From: Liolophura sinensis | Lineage: Eukaryota > Mollusca > Polyplacophora > Chitonida > Chitonidae | NCBI RefSeq assembly: GCF_032854445.1 | Contig: NC_088304.1 | Location: forward strand, 21,961,704 to 22,025,703 | Reading direction: 5' to 3' | DNA: 64,000 nt | Part shown: one piece after another, positions 35,428 through 44,134 of the stretch | Numbering within the stretch: the first letter of the stretch is position 1 | How the letters are laid out: the number at the start of each line of letters is the position of its first letter | The notes under the pieces: generated by a model | Told to the model about the DNA's origin: nothing | Database searches by the model: none | What the model saw: the letters and a program-made list of their open reading frames with translations, nothing else | Translations under genes and position numbers: made by a program

Positions 35428-35986
35428 TGTAACGGCCAACTATTAGCCCGTTTTTCGCATTTTGTTTGTGCAACGTTAAGTTACGCTTTTAGTACGATTT
35501 GGATGTCTGCCTGTCCGATACCGAATATGTGAAAGAAGGTGCGCTGAGTTCTACCAAAGTAGAGCTGTATATGTAACTTGTTGCAAGCCCAGTTGTGTTT
35601 AAGATGGTGTATAAAGCGGTATGTACTCATGTTTGTTAAGCGATCAGTTAGTGAATGCACGTGTAAAGATTTCTCTTGTGTACCAGCGGTAAACAATAAC
35701 TCTTTTCAGTGTTAGCAGTTTACATGTGCGAGTTGCAACAACAACACCTCTGTTTTAATTTAGCCAATGTTTATGAACCTGTGTGTTTCTTCACATCACT
35801 TAATTGAGTGAAATTAGGGCTGTAATGTTCAGACGTGTAACTTTCTTTTCTTTCCAGTCAGTTATCAAATAGATTACGCAATTCAAATGAAAGATCAAAG
35901 ACTGATGTATGCACAAAAGCTGAAAGACATAAAGAGCGTATATATCAGAAATACGTTGATCTTTGTTGCTAATTCCGATCCCAACA
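35428..35986 (+). repeat. 3' LTR of the BEL/Pao element
   Basis: 559 bp, starting TGTAACGGCCAAC and ending gatcccaaca, with the TG...CA ends that the 5' LTR has partly lost. It differs from the 5' LTR by numerous substitutions and a deletion around 35768, so insertion is not recent. A short purine-rich tract (gggacaggaa) directly precedes it. Confidence 0.9.
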
Positions 35987-35991
35987 GCTGT

Positions 35992-36120
35992 TAGGTGACT
36001 AAGTGTGCTATGTCAATTTAACTGTAGCTGTGTTAGGTAGATCCAACTGTGCTAGATAATTTTAAGTGTATTCGGTCACTATTGCTGTGTTAGGTTAATG
36101 CAATTGTCTTAGGTGAATGT
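35992..36120. repeat. minisatellite remainder downstream of BEL/Pao
   Basis: It continues the array at 28615-28936 after the 5-bp target duplication, with taggtgactaagtgtgctat and gtcaatttaactgtagctgt. Confidence 0.75.
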
Positions 36121-36227
36121 AACTATTTTTTGACAAGGGGAATCTGGCTGTGAAACTAAATGTATTAAACATATATGCGCTATGACATAAGGGGGCCAAG
36201 TTTCAGGAAAAATCATGCAATTATTAC

Positions 36228-36330
36228 CTTTTCTTGTATATTTTTGGAAATTTTCTTCCATCCAATCGTCTTCTCTGTCACAGACGTTGATACTAAAATT
36301 GGCATCCTTATTAGAATAAGAAATAGCGAG
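36228..36330 (-). CDS. gene 2 exon 4: end of PLAT-like domain and juxtamembrane region
   Basis: The exon is 103 nt, 34 codons plus one base. It is entered in phase 0 after tcatctatttcAG and left in phase 1 at AAAAG|GTAATA. The translation starts LAISYSNKDANFSINVCDRE and ends FQKYTRK. Residue by residue it parallels gene 1 exon 4: ISY.N against VSY.N, then Ala, Phe and Cys at equal spacing, followed by an acidic run. This supplies the last strand of the PLAT-like fold and the stalk before the membrane. The trailing G plus the AC of exon 5 makes Asp. It sits between the BEL/Pao element and an S1 SINE. Confidence 0.8.
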
Positions 36331-36404
36331 CTGAAATAGATGATTAGACCTTATATAGCAGAACATAAGTTTACCAGAAAGTAAAAGAATGGGACACTGG
36401 CTGA

Positions 36405-36545
36405 TTTATGGCTTCCTCTCCTGCCGTACGTGGGAGGGTCTTCCAGCAACCTGCCAGGTTTCCTCCATCACAATGCTGGCCGCCGTCGTATAAGTGAAAT
36501 ATTTTTGAGTACAGTGTAAAGCACCAATCAAATAAATAAACAAAT
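36405..36545 (+). mobile_element. S1 SINE, headless
   Basis: It reads tcctctcctgccgtacgtgg, tttcctccatcacaatgctg, gccgccgtcgtataagtgaa and gtaaagcaccaatcaaataa with an A-rich tail. The segment between ccagcaacctgcc and aggtttcctcc lacks the usual ggatggtcgtgggtttcc block. Confidence 0.85.
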
Positions 36546-36889
36546 ACCGACTGACTTAAAACAACGCTGGGTGATATGTGCATTTCCCGCTTAAAAGTAA
36601 ATAAAAACTAATGTCAAGTTTATGTGCGATGAACGACCATTTAATATATACTGTCTTTAAAGATAGTTCAATTTATTTTTTAGAATTTTTTCAATGTAGT
36701 AAAAAACTTAAGTGGCTTTTTTAGGCTGTTACGTTTCATCATTCACATTGCATATACATATCGATCTATGGATGCATCACTGACACATCTGGGTCACCAC
36801 AAGTTGTAGAGCATGTTGCAAACGTGTCGCATTGCGGTGGCGCCATTGCGTTGGTGCAGGTGTGTCGTTAAATCCGCTCTCACCTCAGT

Positions 36890-37300
36890 GCATGCGCGTG
36901 ATATCACACGTCACGCGAGAAGCGCCAACAGACCAATGGGTGAGCTCCATTTCGCCTCAAAACTGATCCATGGGTGTACGTGACGTCGCGCGCGAGAACA
37001 GTTCCTTCAGTTCCACTTCGTGCCAAAAGTGACCAATGGGTGGCCGCAGTTTTGGTGCCAAAACTGACCAATGGGTGATCGCGCGGTTTTGGCACCTGAA
37101 CTTCGTTGACGTGCGCGCTGCGCAACCCATGTGCGAGCGAGGGGTGTGACGGACCAGTGAGCGACAGGGGAGCGAAAATATCAGCAAGTTGGGTTGAGCA
37201 GCTCCTTCAGCTCCATTTCGCGCAAAAACTGACCAATGTGTGACCACGCGGTTTTGGCGCTTGAATTTCGTTGAGGTCCGCGCTGACAGGATAAATAGTG
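36890..37300 (+). promoter_or_regulatory. promoter-like block 1 of the Polinton-like element
   Basis: Repeated cassettes carry gaccaatggg (CCAAT box) at 36931, 37031, 37066 and, as gaccaatgtg, 37231. Around them are E2F-like sites: tttcgcgc at 37216 and ttttggcgc at 37251. One CCAAT box sits inside an 11-bp inverted repeat, ggtgccaaaac (37054-37064) and gttttggcacc (37086-37096). A TATA-like ATAAATA at 37291-37297 lies about 70 bp before the ATG at 37369. The block is much more GC-rich than its surroundings. Function is inferred from motifs only. Confidence 0.55.
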
Positions 37301-37368
37301 AGACGTGAAGAGAGCAATGTACTCCGGTTCCCCTACCTGCCTAGAGACAGACACGCTACGCTGTCAGT

Positions 37369-38327
37369 ATGACAGAGCCTGCCGAGAATAAGGTATGCCT
37401 GCCATCGCCCAGCGAGTTCGTGACCAAACTTCAGCTGGCCCCGTGGCTGTGGGTGGGGGTGCGTGATGACAAGATGGTTGAGATTCTCCAATGTCCCACA
37501 GGCCCTGACCCCACCCAAGCGTGTCGTTCTAGACGGGGAGGATTGGGCTAGGTTGAAGGCACTGGTTACGGATATCTCCGAGGCGAACTTGACGGTGCGT
37601 TAGCCGTTATACGAAGACTGGTGTCTCTCCACCCTGACTACCCCTGACGGCGCCATGCTCGTACACAAGAAGAAATGGACAGCATATCAGCATAGAGACG
37701 GTCCGCTCTACCCGGCCAAAGAAGGTGTCAACTGCAACTACCTCACCAACTGGCGAAACCTGGTAGAAAGCCATCCCAAACATCGACACGCTGCTGGTGA
37801 CACCCGAGGAAGAGGCTGCCGGCACCGGCAGCGGCGGGGGTGGTGGCGGCGGTGATGATGACGACAAGGGAAAGGTGGAACCCGTGACATTCAGTCTGGA
37901 GCAGCCAAAACCTGCTTCGCTTAAGTCAGAGCTTGAGAGGGTGCTCACCCACTTGCTGTGGAATGCTCACGCCGTGGCTCTCTACCCCCACATCCTACAG
38001 TTGCAGCGCAAAGCACACCCGGGCACAATCGACGAGACCTCCCTTCCCCCCTTGCTGCAAGACCGAGAGCTGGCCGTCAGCATCGTGGACGATGCCCGTA
38101 CCCGTTACCTAAAAGAAAGACCCGTGCTCATCAGTTTCATGAGCCAGGCTCGCAAGGCACCATCACTACATTGGGAGGCGGGGTAGGACATAAAGCAGCA
38201 ACTGCGTCAGTTTTTGAACGAGACGCCTATGAAGAAGGCCAACCCTCATTTTGCCCGGATGTACGTTGACTATATATCAGCCAACCTACCCAAGCCCCCC
38301 ATGACCGGTGAGGACAAGTGCTTTTAA
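37369..38327 (+). pseudogene. Polinton-like element ORF, possible PC4-like protein
   Basis: The first frame starts MTEPAENKVCLPSPSEFVTK and continues APWLWVGVRDDKMVEI. After a frameshift near 37500 the sequence goes on as VVLDGEDWARLKALVTDI, and a TAG near 37600 is followed by KKWTAYQHRDGPLYPAKEGV. Two such WxxVR...LxxxxWxxL units resemble the DNA-binding domain of the transcription coactivator PC4/p15, tentatively. A Gly/Asp-rich linker and a helical region (LKSELERVLTHLLWNAHA) follow, and the frame ends EDKCF then TAA. Breaks near 37500, 37600, 37785 and 38185 make it non-functional. I am unsure of the PC4 assignment. Confidence 0.45.
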
Positions 38328-38524
38328 CCACTAACCTCCGCCACTTTTGCGTTGCCCGTGCCTACGGTGATCATTCTACCCATGTGACGAGGGTGCAAGT
38401 TCTGAACATAGACCATTGCCAGGACTTTCATATTGATCATTCATTCACTACTGTCACTACGAGACATTTCCCACGATGAAGAAAAAAATCATTGACACAC
38501 ACATCATTGTTGGAGTTCATATGC

Positions 38525-38530
38525 AATAAA
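38525..38530 (+). terminator. polyadenylation signal AATAAA
   Basis: A canonical AATAAA lies about 200 bp after the TAA at 38325-38327 and is followed by an A-rich and then T-rich stretch. It would end the first transcription unit of the Polinton-like element. Confidence 0.45.
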
Positions 38531-38629
38531 AAAAGGTTTTAAGGTTGAATCCCCGGTGTTTGCGTTGGTCATTTCTCACCTGCAACGCGTGTTTTATTTG
38601 TTGTTTTATTTATTATCACGCGCGTGTGT

Positions 38630-38879
38630 CGTTGACTCCGCGCTCAACTGGACCAATGGACGCAGCTCTCAGCTCCTTTACGCCATAACGGACCCATGGG
38701 GTGACCACGAGTTCTTGGCTCCTTGTAATGCCTGACGGACGAATGAGGAACCATGCGGTCTTGGTATGTTGAGAGTGGAACAGCTCCTTCAGCTCCTCAG
38801 CGCCCAAACTGACCCATGGGTGATCACGTGGTCGGTCTCGGCGCCTGAATTTTGTTCACAAACGCATATACACTGGATA

Positions 38880-38880
<1 letters not shown>
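38630..38880 (+). promoter_or_regulatory. promoter-like block 2 of the Polinton-like element
   Basis: It repeats the composition of block 1: gaccaatgga at 38651, gacccatggg at 38691 and 38811 (CCAAT changed to CCCAT), cagctccttcagctcctcag cassettes, and ggtcggtctcggcgcctgaa in the position of the E2F-like half of block 1. A TATA-like ggataatatgtatata follows at 38876. It precedes the integrase remnant, so each of the two transcription units has its own copy of the block. Confidence 0.5.

Positions 38881-38884
<4 letters not shown>

Positions 38885-38924
<40 letters not shown>
38885..38924. repeat. (TA)20 microsatellite
   Basis: An uninterrupted TA run between promoter-like block 2 and the integrase remnant. 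Confidence 0.95.
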
Positions 38925-38925
<1 letters not shown>

Positions 38926-38929
38926 CTTT

Positions 38930-39640
38930 TCCAGCAGCAGCCGCTGCGGCGGGGACGGAAGCAGGATCAGAGACCGCTCGCGGGCAGAGACCGGTCGATA
39001 CCGCTCTCCATGCATTGTCCTACGACCCCGATAGTCCAGCGGCTTAAAGCGGCGTTCAGCCCTTGCTCAAGGCAGCCCGGAAACATGGACTGAAAGTGAG
39101 TCGGGCTCGCGTGTCAGCTTGGCTGGCCCAGTAGGACATGTACACGCTGCACCTTCCCGCTGGACGTCGCTACCCTCGTAATCGAGTTGTGGTTGGGGGT
39201 ATAGGTAGTCAGTGGCAGACGAAACTGGTCGACATGACAGCGTTTGCAAAGAAAACGACGACAACCGTTACCTACTTACCTGCATCAATGTCCTCTCCTT
39301 CCACTGATCAAAAAAACCGGTGTTCGTCTAATCGAGGAGTTTCAACGCATTTTCAAGACGGGATGTCGACCGTTGTACCTGCAAACGGACGAGGGCAAAG
39401 AGTTCCTGAACAGGCCGTTCCAGGACAACGGGTTGTTTTTTTTTTCACAAGTTTAACGAGACCAAAGCGTTCGTGGTAGCATGGTTTAACCATACTTTAA
39501 AAGGACACATGTATAAATATTTCACCGCTACAGTCGAGGGTATCACCGGAGTATGCGGCGGGTCCCCATCGAAGTCACCACCCAGAACCAGAAAGAAATG
39601 CGTCAAGCCTTGTACGGTCGACCCACGTAAACCTACCACG
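38930..39640 (+). pseudogene. Polinton/adintovirus-type integrase remnant
   Basis: Order along the sequence: a helical lead-in (LLKAARKHGLKVSRARVSAW, near 39060-39120), YTLHLPAGRRYPRNRV, the core strand SQWQTKLVDMTAFAKK with the first catalytic Asp, LIEEFQRIFKTG, then YLQTDEGKEFLNRPFQ with the second Asp, and VAWFNHTLKGHMYKYFTA. In this retrovirus-like integrase family the last block normally carries the catalytic Glu (VERxNRT); here it reads VAWFNHT, so that residue is gone. Stops near 39045, 39095 and 39130 and frameshifts near 39265, 39300 and 39455 break the frame. It is clearly dead. Confidence 0.75.
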
Positions 39641-39669
39641 TCCGTCTACCTCGCCCTTCCCAACCGCGG

Positions 39670-39983
39670 CGACAACCAGCAGCAGAAGCAGCGTGGTGTA
39701 CATCGTGCAGAACTTGTCCAACAAAACCAAAGGCCATCGCACCATCAGTCTGAACGCACACTTCTTGGTGTTGTTTAAAAACCCGCGAAACGCGTCTCAA
39801 ATTACCAGGATCTCTAAATAGAAGGCTCCGAGGCGGACACAGTATGTGTGCGAGGCGTTTGAGGATGCCACCTTCGAAGCTCACGGGTATTTGCTGGTGG
39901 ATTTCAAGCAAGCCGACCACCTGCGATTTTGCACCCGCATCTTCATCGGAGAGATTCAGCACGCCTACCTGCGCAAGCCATAA
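39670..39983 (+). pseudogene. packaging ATPase (FtsK/HerA type) carboxy-terminal remnant
   Basis: The frame reads VVYIVQNLSNKTKGHRTISL, then NAHFLVLFKNPRNASQI, a stop at about 39817, and RRTQYVCEAFEDATFEAHGY, then LLVDFKQADHLRF, ending at a TAA (39981-39983). The Q-N-L and FKNPRD-like motifs are characteristic of the region after Walker B in Polinton and adintovirus genome-packaging ATPases. The Walker A and B part is missing, so the gene is truncated at its 5' side, directly after the integrase remnant. The family assignment is from memory of the motifs. Confidence 0.6.
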
Positions 39984-40036
39984 AACTTCCTACGCACGAT
40001 CTGCCGAATCAGTTGTTTCCATGTCAACCTCTCGCG

Positions 40037-40389
40037 ATGTCACACCGGCTCCAACGTTACGGCCCCTTGCTGTCCCTGCTGGCTCGAACCACCCCCGCCA
40101 TTCGACGTGCTGTGCTGCGCGGCAACGATCTGGGTTTACTTCGGTGTTTCTGTGAATGTGCCAAGAGTGTGTTAAACATTGTGGAAACGTTCCACTATCT
40201 CGGGCTCAGAAGGAAAAGTTACAGCGGCACAAGACGGGTCTTCGCACCTTGGTCAAGAAAAGTGTTCCCCTGCATAAGAAAGGGCGGATTGTTCAACGCG
40301 GTGGTCCCATTGGAGCACTGCTCGGCCCCCTCTTCACCGTCGCACCAGTCCTTAACGGTAGCATCATTAAAAGCATAGCTAGGAGGTGA
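40037..40389 (+). pseudogene. Polinton-like core/pX-like basic protein
   Basis: Starts MSHRLQRYGPLLSLLARTTP and continues RRAVLRGNDLGLLRCFCECA. After one frameshift near 40170 it goes on as GNVPLSRAQKEKLQRHKTGL, then VKKSVPLHKKGRIVQRGG, then a Gly/Ala/Leu-rich hydrophobic end (GALLGPLFTVAPVL) and IARR, stopping with TGA at 40387-40389. A short basic protein with a glycine-rich hydrophobic end is common in Polinton/adintovirus elements and has been compared with adenovirus core peptide. Apart from the single frameshift it is complete. Its TGA overlaps the next ATG (TGATG). Confidence 0.6.
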
Positions 40390-40625
40390 TGCAACACGCC
40401 AAGAAAATGGCCTTGGTCGAGCTGTGGCTCTTAGACAACCTCATGCGGCCACCACCCCCGAACCCTGTCTGCCCGTGCCCAACACTGTTAAAGCCCTCAA
40501 CACGCTCGAACAAGGCATCGATCCTCCACGACACGACTCTCTCGGACGATAAGAAAATACAGCGGTATCACCACACCCTTCAACGGTACCGTGCGTTTCA
40601 AGATCAATACCACGATCAAGTCCGA
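40389..40625 (+). pseudogene. Polinton-like element small ORF
   Basis: It begins with an ATG that shares its A with the TGA of the preceding ORF. The frame gives MQHAKKMALVELWLLDNLMR, a proline-rich segment, and LSDDKKIQRYHHTLQRYRAF, a helical motif that follows the pX-like gene in related elements. The frame after about 40620 is no longer family-like; the continuing sequence moves to the next frame. Function is unknown to me. Confidence 0.45.
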
Positions 40626-40806
40626 CGACAAACCAGCCCACCGCCAAGCCTGTGGGTCATTTGAGCACATCCCCGTGCGGCGCAAGCATTTCTCGACGGT
40701 GGAAATTGGTATTAGGGACGATACGGGCCAACCCATTGCATTTGAACGCGGTAAAGTGGTACTGACAATTCACTTTCGACAGCGGCGCGCATTACCTTTG
40801 CAATGA
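40600..40806 (+). pseudogene. capsid-associated protein, carboxy-terminal fragment
   Basis: The frame contains FEHIPVRRKHFSTVEIGIRD followed by DTGQPIAFERGKVVLTIHF and stops with TGA at 40804-40806. This ending (pV-rxxF-xx-IEIxIRDDTGxxIpFexGkVvvTLHF) is common to virion proteins of Polinton/adintovirus-like elements, probably a minor capsid or penton-type protein. Most of the amino-terminal part is missing. The TGA overlaps the following ATG (ATGA). Confidence 0.5.
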
Positions 40807-41150
40807 ACGGCACCATGTACCGATGCTACATCGACTATTACACCAACCAAGCTGGCGGAGGTGGGTTACCTGTGTTTCGGAGTGCAGTTGTGCAGCGATG
40901 TCACGGCTTGCTCGGCAGTTTCATCAAAATGGCTCAGCCTTTGTGTAAACCTGCTGCGCGAGCGTTGGGAAAAACTGTGTTACGTGCTGGGCTGAAAGTC
41001 ATGGACGACGTGTGGGACAAGGGAGTACGGGTGGGCCACGCCTTCAAACGACGCGCTCTGGAGGAAGAAAGACAGCTGTTGGCCAAAGCTGGTCGCTATG
41101 TCCAGCGCAGGGCGCTGGGCAAGATGAACGGGGTGATAGGGTGTCTATAA
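40803..41150 (+). CDS. Polinton-like virion ORF with hydrophobic helix, intact frame
   Basis: An open frame of 115 codons starts at ATG 40803, overlapping the upstream TGA by ATGA. It begins MNGTMYRCYIDYYTNQAGGG, then VFRSAVVQRCHGLLGSF and PLCKPAARALGKTVLRAGLK, and ends in a basic region. Small proteins of this plan (aromatic start, Gly-rich turn, amphipathic Gly/Ala/Lys helix) accompany capsid genes in Polinton/adintovirus elements and have been likened to adenovirus minor virion proteins. It is the only frame of the element that is complete, though nothing shows that it is expressed. Confidence 0.5.
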   Translation: MNGTMYRCYIDYYTNQAGGGGLPVFRSAVVQRCHGLLGSFIKMAQPLCKPAARALGKTVLRAGLKVMDDVWDKGVRVGHAFKRRALEEERQLLAKAGRYVQRRALGKMNGVIGCL

Positions 41151-41329
41151 AACGGAAGGTCCCACACACCGCTCCCATTCGTCACTTGCACGCAGGACCA
41201 GGAAGAAGCGCTGCTCCCATTCGTCCTCACCTGCCCGTTGGGCACAGAAGACGAACGTTTTCCCGCCAACCTCGACGCACCAAACCACCCTTCGCACCCG
41301 ATATTTTTAGATAACGCCACGCCGTGTTG

Positions 41330-41731
41330 CCCTTCGGTCAGCAGTAACTTTGATTTGTGGACCTTACCCCATACCGACACAAGCGTTTGAGAAGGTCACT
41401 GGGTTGCGTCCAGTACCATCGCAAGTCTGAGCGACGTGAGGAATTTCTCATCATCAACGCGGACCGTGACATTTACTTGGCCAACACCATGTTGTACGTG
41501 AAGGCAAAAATCCTCGACGGGGAGGGAGAGGTTGTGGAGGCCGTCAAGCGAGTAGCTCCGACTAACCTGTGGCAGCATTTGCTGTGGCAACGTCTCCCTG
41601 AACGACAAACTCATCACCGCATCCACCAACATATACACGCACCGTGCCTACTTGAAGACGTCGCAATTTTGGGGTCGGCCTTGTCAAGATGGACGGCCAC
41701 GCACCGGAACAAATATAAATGGTCCCTGTAA
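41330..41731 (+). pseudogene. F54H12.2-like virion protein, amino-terminal fragment
   Basis: Out-of-phase pieces are recognisable in order: NFDLWTLPHTDTSV, FLIINADRDIYLANTMLYVK, then VAPTNLWQHLLW, and an NDKLITASTNIYTHRAYLKT-like stretch in another frame near 41600-41660. These correspond to the start of a conserved protein often listed as F54H12.2-like, encoded in Polinton/adintovirus elements and thought to be structural. Only about the first third remains; homology then stops at the junction with the minus-strand polymerase fragment. A basic frame (KRKVPHTAPIRHLH) at 41150-41314 lies just upstream. Confidence 0.5.
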
Positions 41732-41744
41732 GGCGGTCGCCGCC

Positions 41745-42357
41745 CTCACCAATGGGCTGATGGGGTAGTTTGTGCACAATATACAACACGTTCGTCAAGA
41801 GATCCACGATTCATTTCGTGTTGGGGCGTTGTTGCTGTGCCCAGGTGAGTGGATCTTTGCTGGGGAGATGATCGTTGAGGAGTTCAGGCAGGTGAGCCCG
41901 ACTCGCCACGTGGTATGGAGAGTCGAGTACCCGGGAATTATTGGTGCTGGGGTAAAAGTGACGCACCTGCCCCGTCTCTTTGCGGTGAAGGATATACCCG
42001 AAGCTATAATTCACGGTGAAGGCGGTGGGCTGATCCTCAAAGATCGCGTTCAGGTAATCGTCCATAATGACCAGATCGATCAGCCAGTAATTATAAGAGA
42101 TCTTGGATGGGCCTGCCGCGATGAAAATGGCTCTGAATCGAGCGCCAGTGCTCCCTATACAGCTGCCATTTGTCGCTGGAAATACTTGGGAGGAGAGAGT
42201 CGATGGGTTGGATTGGGTCAGGTTGGAATTTCTCGTCCATTGCAGGGACGTCCGGTTCGAAACGGCTTACTGAAACCCCGTCACTCGAGCTGGCTTGGAG
42301 CTCGCTTTGGAGCTGGCTCCGTTGGTGGTGGTGGTAGGGAAAGCGGGTCTCTAACAC
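41745..42357 (-). pseudogene. Polinton-type DNA polymerase B, amino-terminal fragment
   Basis: On the minus strand a frame from 42357 ends LYREHWRSIQSHFHRGRPIQ DLL. After a frameshift near 42085 it continues YNYWLIDLVIMDDYLNAIFE, then QPTAFTVNYSFGYILHRKET, FYPSTNNSRVLDSPYHV and WAQQQRPNTK. There a TGA (41813-41811) replaces the tryptophan expected next, and the same frame goes on with IVDLLTNVLYIVHKLPHQPI. This is the conserved region before the exonuclease/polymerase domains of Polinton DNA polymerase B. None of the catalytic domains are present. Convergent orientation to the capsid genes fits Polinton layouts, but the two fragments now abut. Confidence 0.5.
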
Positions 42358-42465
42358 AGAAGCATGTCGAATAGTAGCTTAAGTGAAATGGAGTTGGTGG
42401 TGGGGAAAGCGGGTCTCTAACACTGAAGCGAGTGGAGGGGAGTGAAGTTGAGTGGAGGGGAGTTG

Positions 42466-42530
42466 AGCGGAGCGGCGGGCGACTACCTAACGAGCATGAT
42501 GGCATCGAGAAGCGCCGAACTGCAGGCCTG
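42466..42530 (+). repeat. short dispersed repeat gcggcgggcga (copy 1)
   Basis: The string agcggcgggcgactacctaa with cgagcatgatggca recurs at 43583 (agcggcgggcgatgacctag, cgagcgttatggga) and 44033 (agcggtgggtgattacctag, caagcattatggca). The later copies continue with ttagattagccctacagcgc-type sequence. It may mark the right end of the Polinton-like element or an unrelated repeat family. Confidence 0.5.
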
Positions 42531-42859
42531 ACAAGCTCGCGACTATGTCCCAGAGTTTGACAAAAACCCGAGAGCTATCGTCTCTCACCACTGTCAAGCT
42601 CTAATTTGTTTACATTTTTTAAACATGATTAACTGTTTAATTGTCATCAATAGGGATTTCCCCAAGTGAAATGAACAAAACAGAACAAGTTCAACACAGC
42701 CTATAATATCTACAAACCCATTTTCACATTTTTGGACATTAAAAGTGTTGCAACATGAACCAACCACATTTCTGTTTAAAAACGTGGGCTTATATTGGCC
42801 ACACAGCGCCATCTATGATTTCCAGTAATTATTATTTTATATCCATTTTACATAAAAAT

Positions 42860-43020
42860 GGTTCGGTCGTAAGTGGGAAGGTCTATCAGCAACCTGCGGA
42901 TGGTCGTGGGTTCCCCCCGGGCTCTGTCCGGTTTCCTCTCACCATAATGCTGGCCGCCGCCGTATAAGTGAAATATTTTTGAGTACAGCGTAAAACACCA
43001 ATGAAATAAATAAATAAATT
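42860..43020 (+). mobile_element. S1 SINE, headless
   Basis: It reads gttcggtcgtaagtgggaag, gatggtcgtgggttcccccc, ctctcaccataatgctggcc, gccgtataagtgaaatattt and gtaaaacaccaatgaaataa with an A-rich tail. It is one of the least diverged copies in the window. Confidence 0.9.
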
Positions 43021-43206
43021 TTACATAAAAAGACACCAAATCCAGAGAATATGGCCACAGAAACGTGTCAGGCAACATGTAGGTAAAAAAATGAGCTTAT
43101 AACTTGGAGGCATACGGTTATGTAACACTCGCTCTGCCACTTCGAAAGCAGTTTACCAGTGAATCTCAATTATCGACAATTGGACCATTCATAGTAAGAA
43201 ACTGGA

Positions 43207-44030
43207 CAGCTGAAAATTACACAAATCCAACGAATAGGGTGTCGCTGACATCGATTTGACAACAGGCGTTTTCCCATGTAATATTTTTTGCGAGACGAAT
43301 TTCTTTACCCACCATGTTTGCAACCAAGGAAATCACGTGGTCTCTAGCTTCTGGATTGTCTGATAGAATAGCTTGTCCTGTCACACAATTTTCTGTTTTG
43401 ACAACAGATATTCCTATGTAATATTTTTTGTTCGAGACAAATTTCTTCACCCACCCTGCTTACAACCAGGGAAATCACGTGGTCTCTAGCTTCTGGATTG
43501 TCTGATAGAATAGCTTGTCATGTCACACAATTATCTGTTAGTATCGGCAGTCATATCTTTTCATGTATGTGCGGAAACGAATAGCGGCGGGCGATGACCT
43601 AGCGAGCGTTATGGGAAGTGGGCTTAGATTAGCCCTGCAGCAAAATAATAATTATTATTTAATTGAATTTTACCTAAATCCGTTTAAGCAAGTGGATTTA
43701 GATTAGCCATACATTAGCCATGTTCCCCGTCTACAGCCCTGTCAACAAGTGACCCAGAGTTATTCCCCCATGAAATTCTCTGTACGAAATACGGCATGAT
43801 CGTATGATAAAAAGCACTTAGGATATCTGGAAAGCTGAAAATTACACAAATCCAACGAATGCACTATCGCTGACATCGATTTGACAATAGGCATATACCT
43901 GTGTAATATTTTTGCGGGACGAATTTCTTCATGTGGACTCTAGCTTCTGGATTGTCTTATAGAATAGCTTATAATTTCACATAATTATCTGTTGGTATCG
44001 AAAGTCATACCTTTTTATGTATGTGCAGAA
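43207..44030. repeat. locally duplicated repeat block
   Basis: The order ctgaaaattacacaaatcca, acgaatagggtgtcgctgac, atcgatttgacaacaggc, gtaatattttttgcgagacg, ctctagcttctggattgtct and gaatagcttgtc appears at 43207-43390 and again at 43840-44010, with a partial middle copy at 43400-43545. It is non-coding; the frame at 43217-43450 is a by-product. Confidence 0.75.
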
Positions 44031-44134
44031 GCGAATAGCGGTGGGTGATTACCTAGCAAGCATTATGGCAAGTGGGCATAGATTAGCCCTACAGCGCCAT
44101 CTATGATCCCCAATAATTATTGCTTTGTTCAATT

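Larger units (their letters stand above)
28937..35986 (+). mobile_element. BEL/Pao LTR retrotransposon, full length, inactivated
   Basis: A 7.05-kb element with two LTRs, flanked by an exact 5-bp target duplication (gctgt at 28932-28936 and 35987-35991). Internal order is gag, zinc knuckle, protease, reverse transcriptase, RNase H, integrase, which with the sequence style identifies BEL/Pao. Every domain is recognisable but frames are broken repeatedly. It lies in gene 2 intron 4, on the opposite strand to the gene. Confidence 0.93.
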
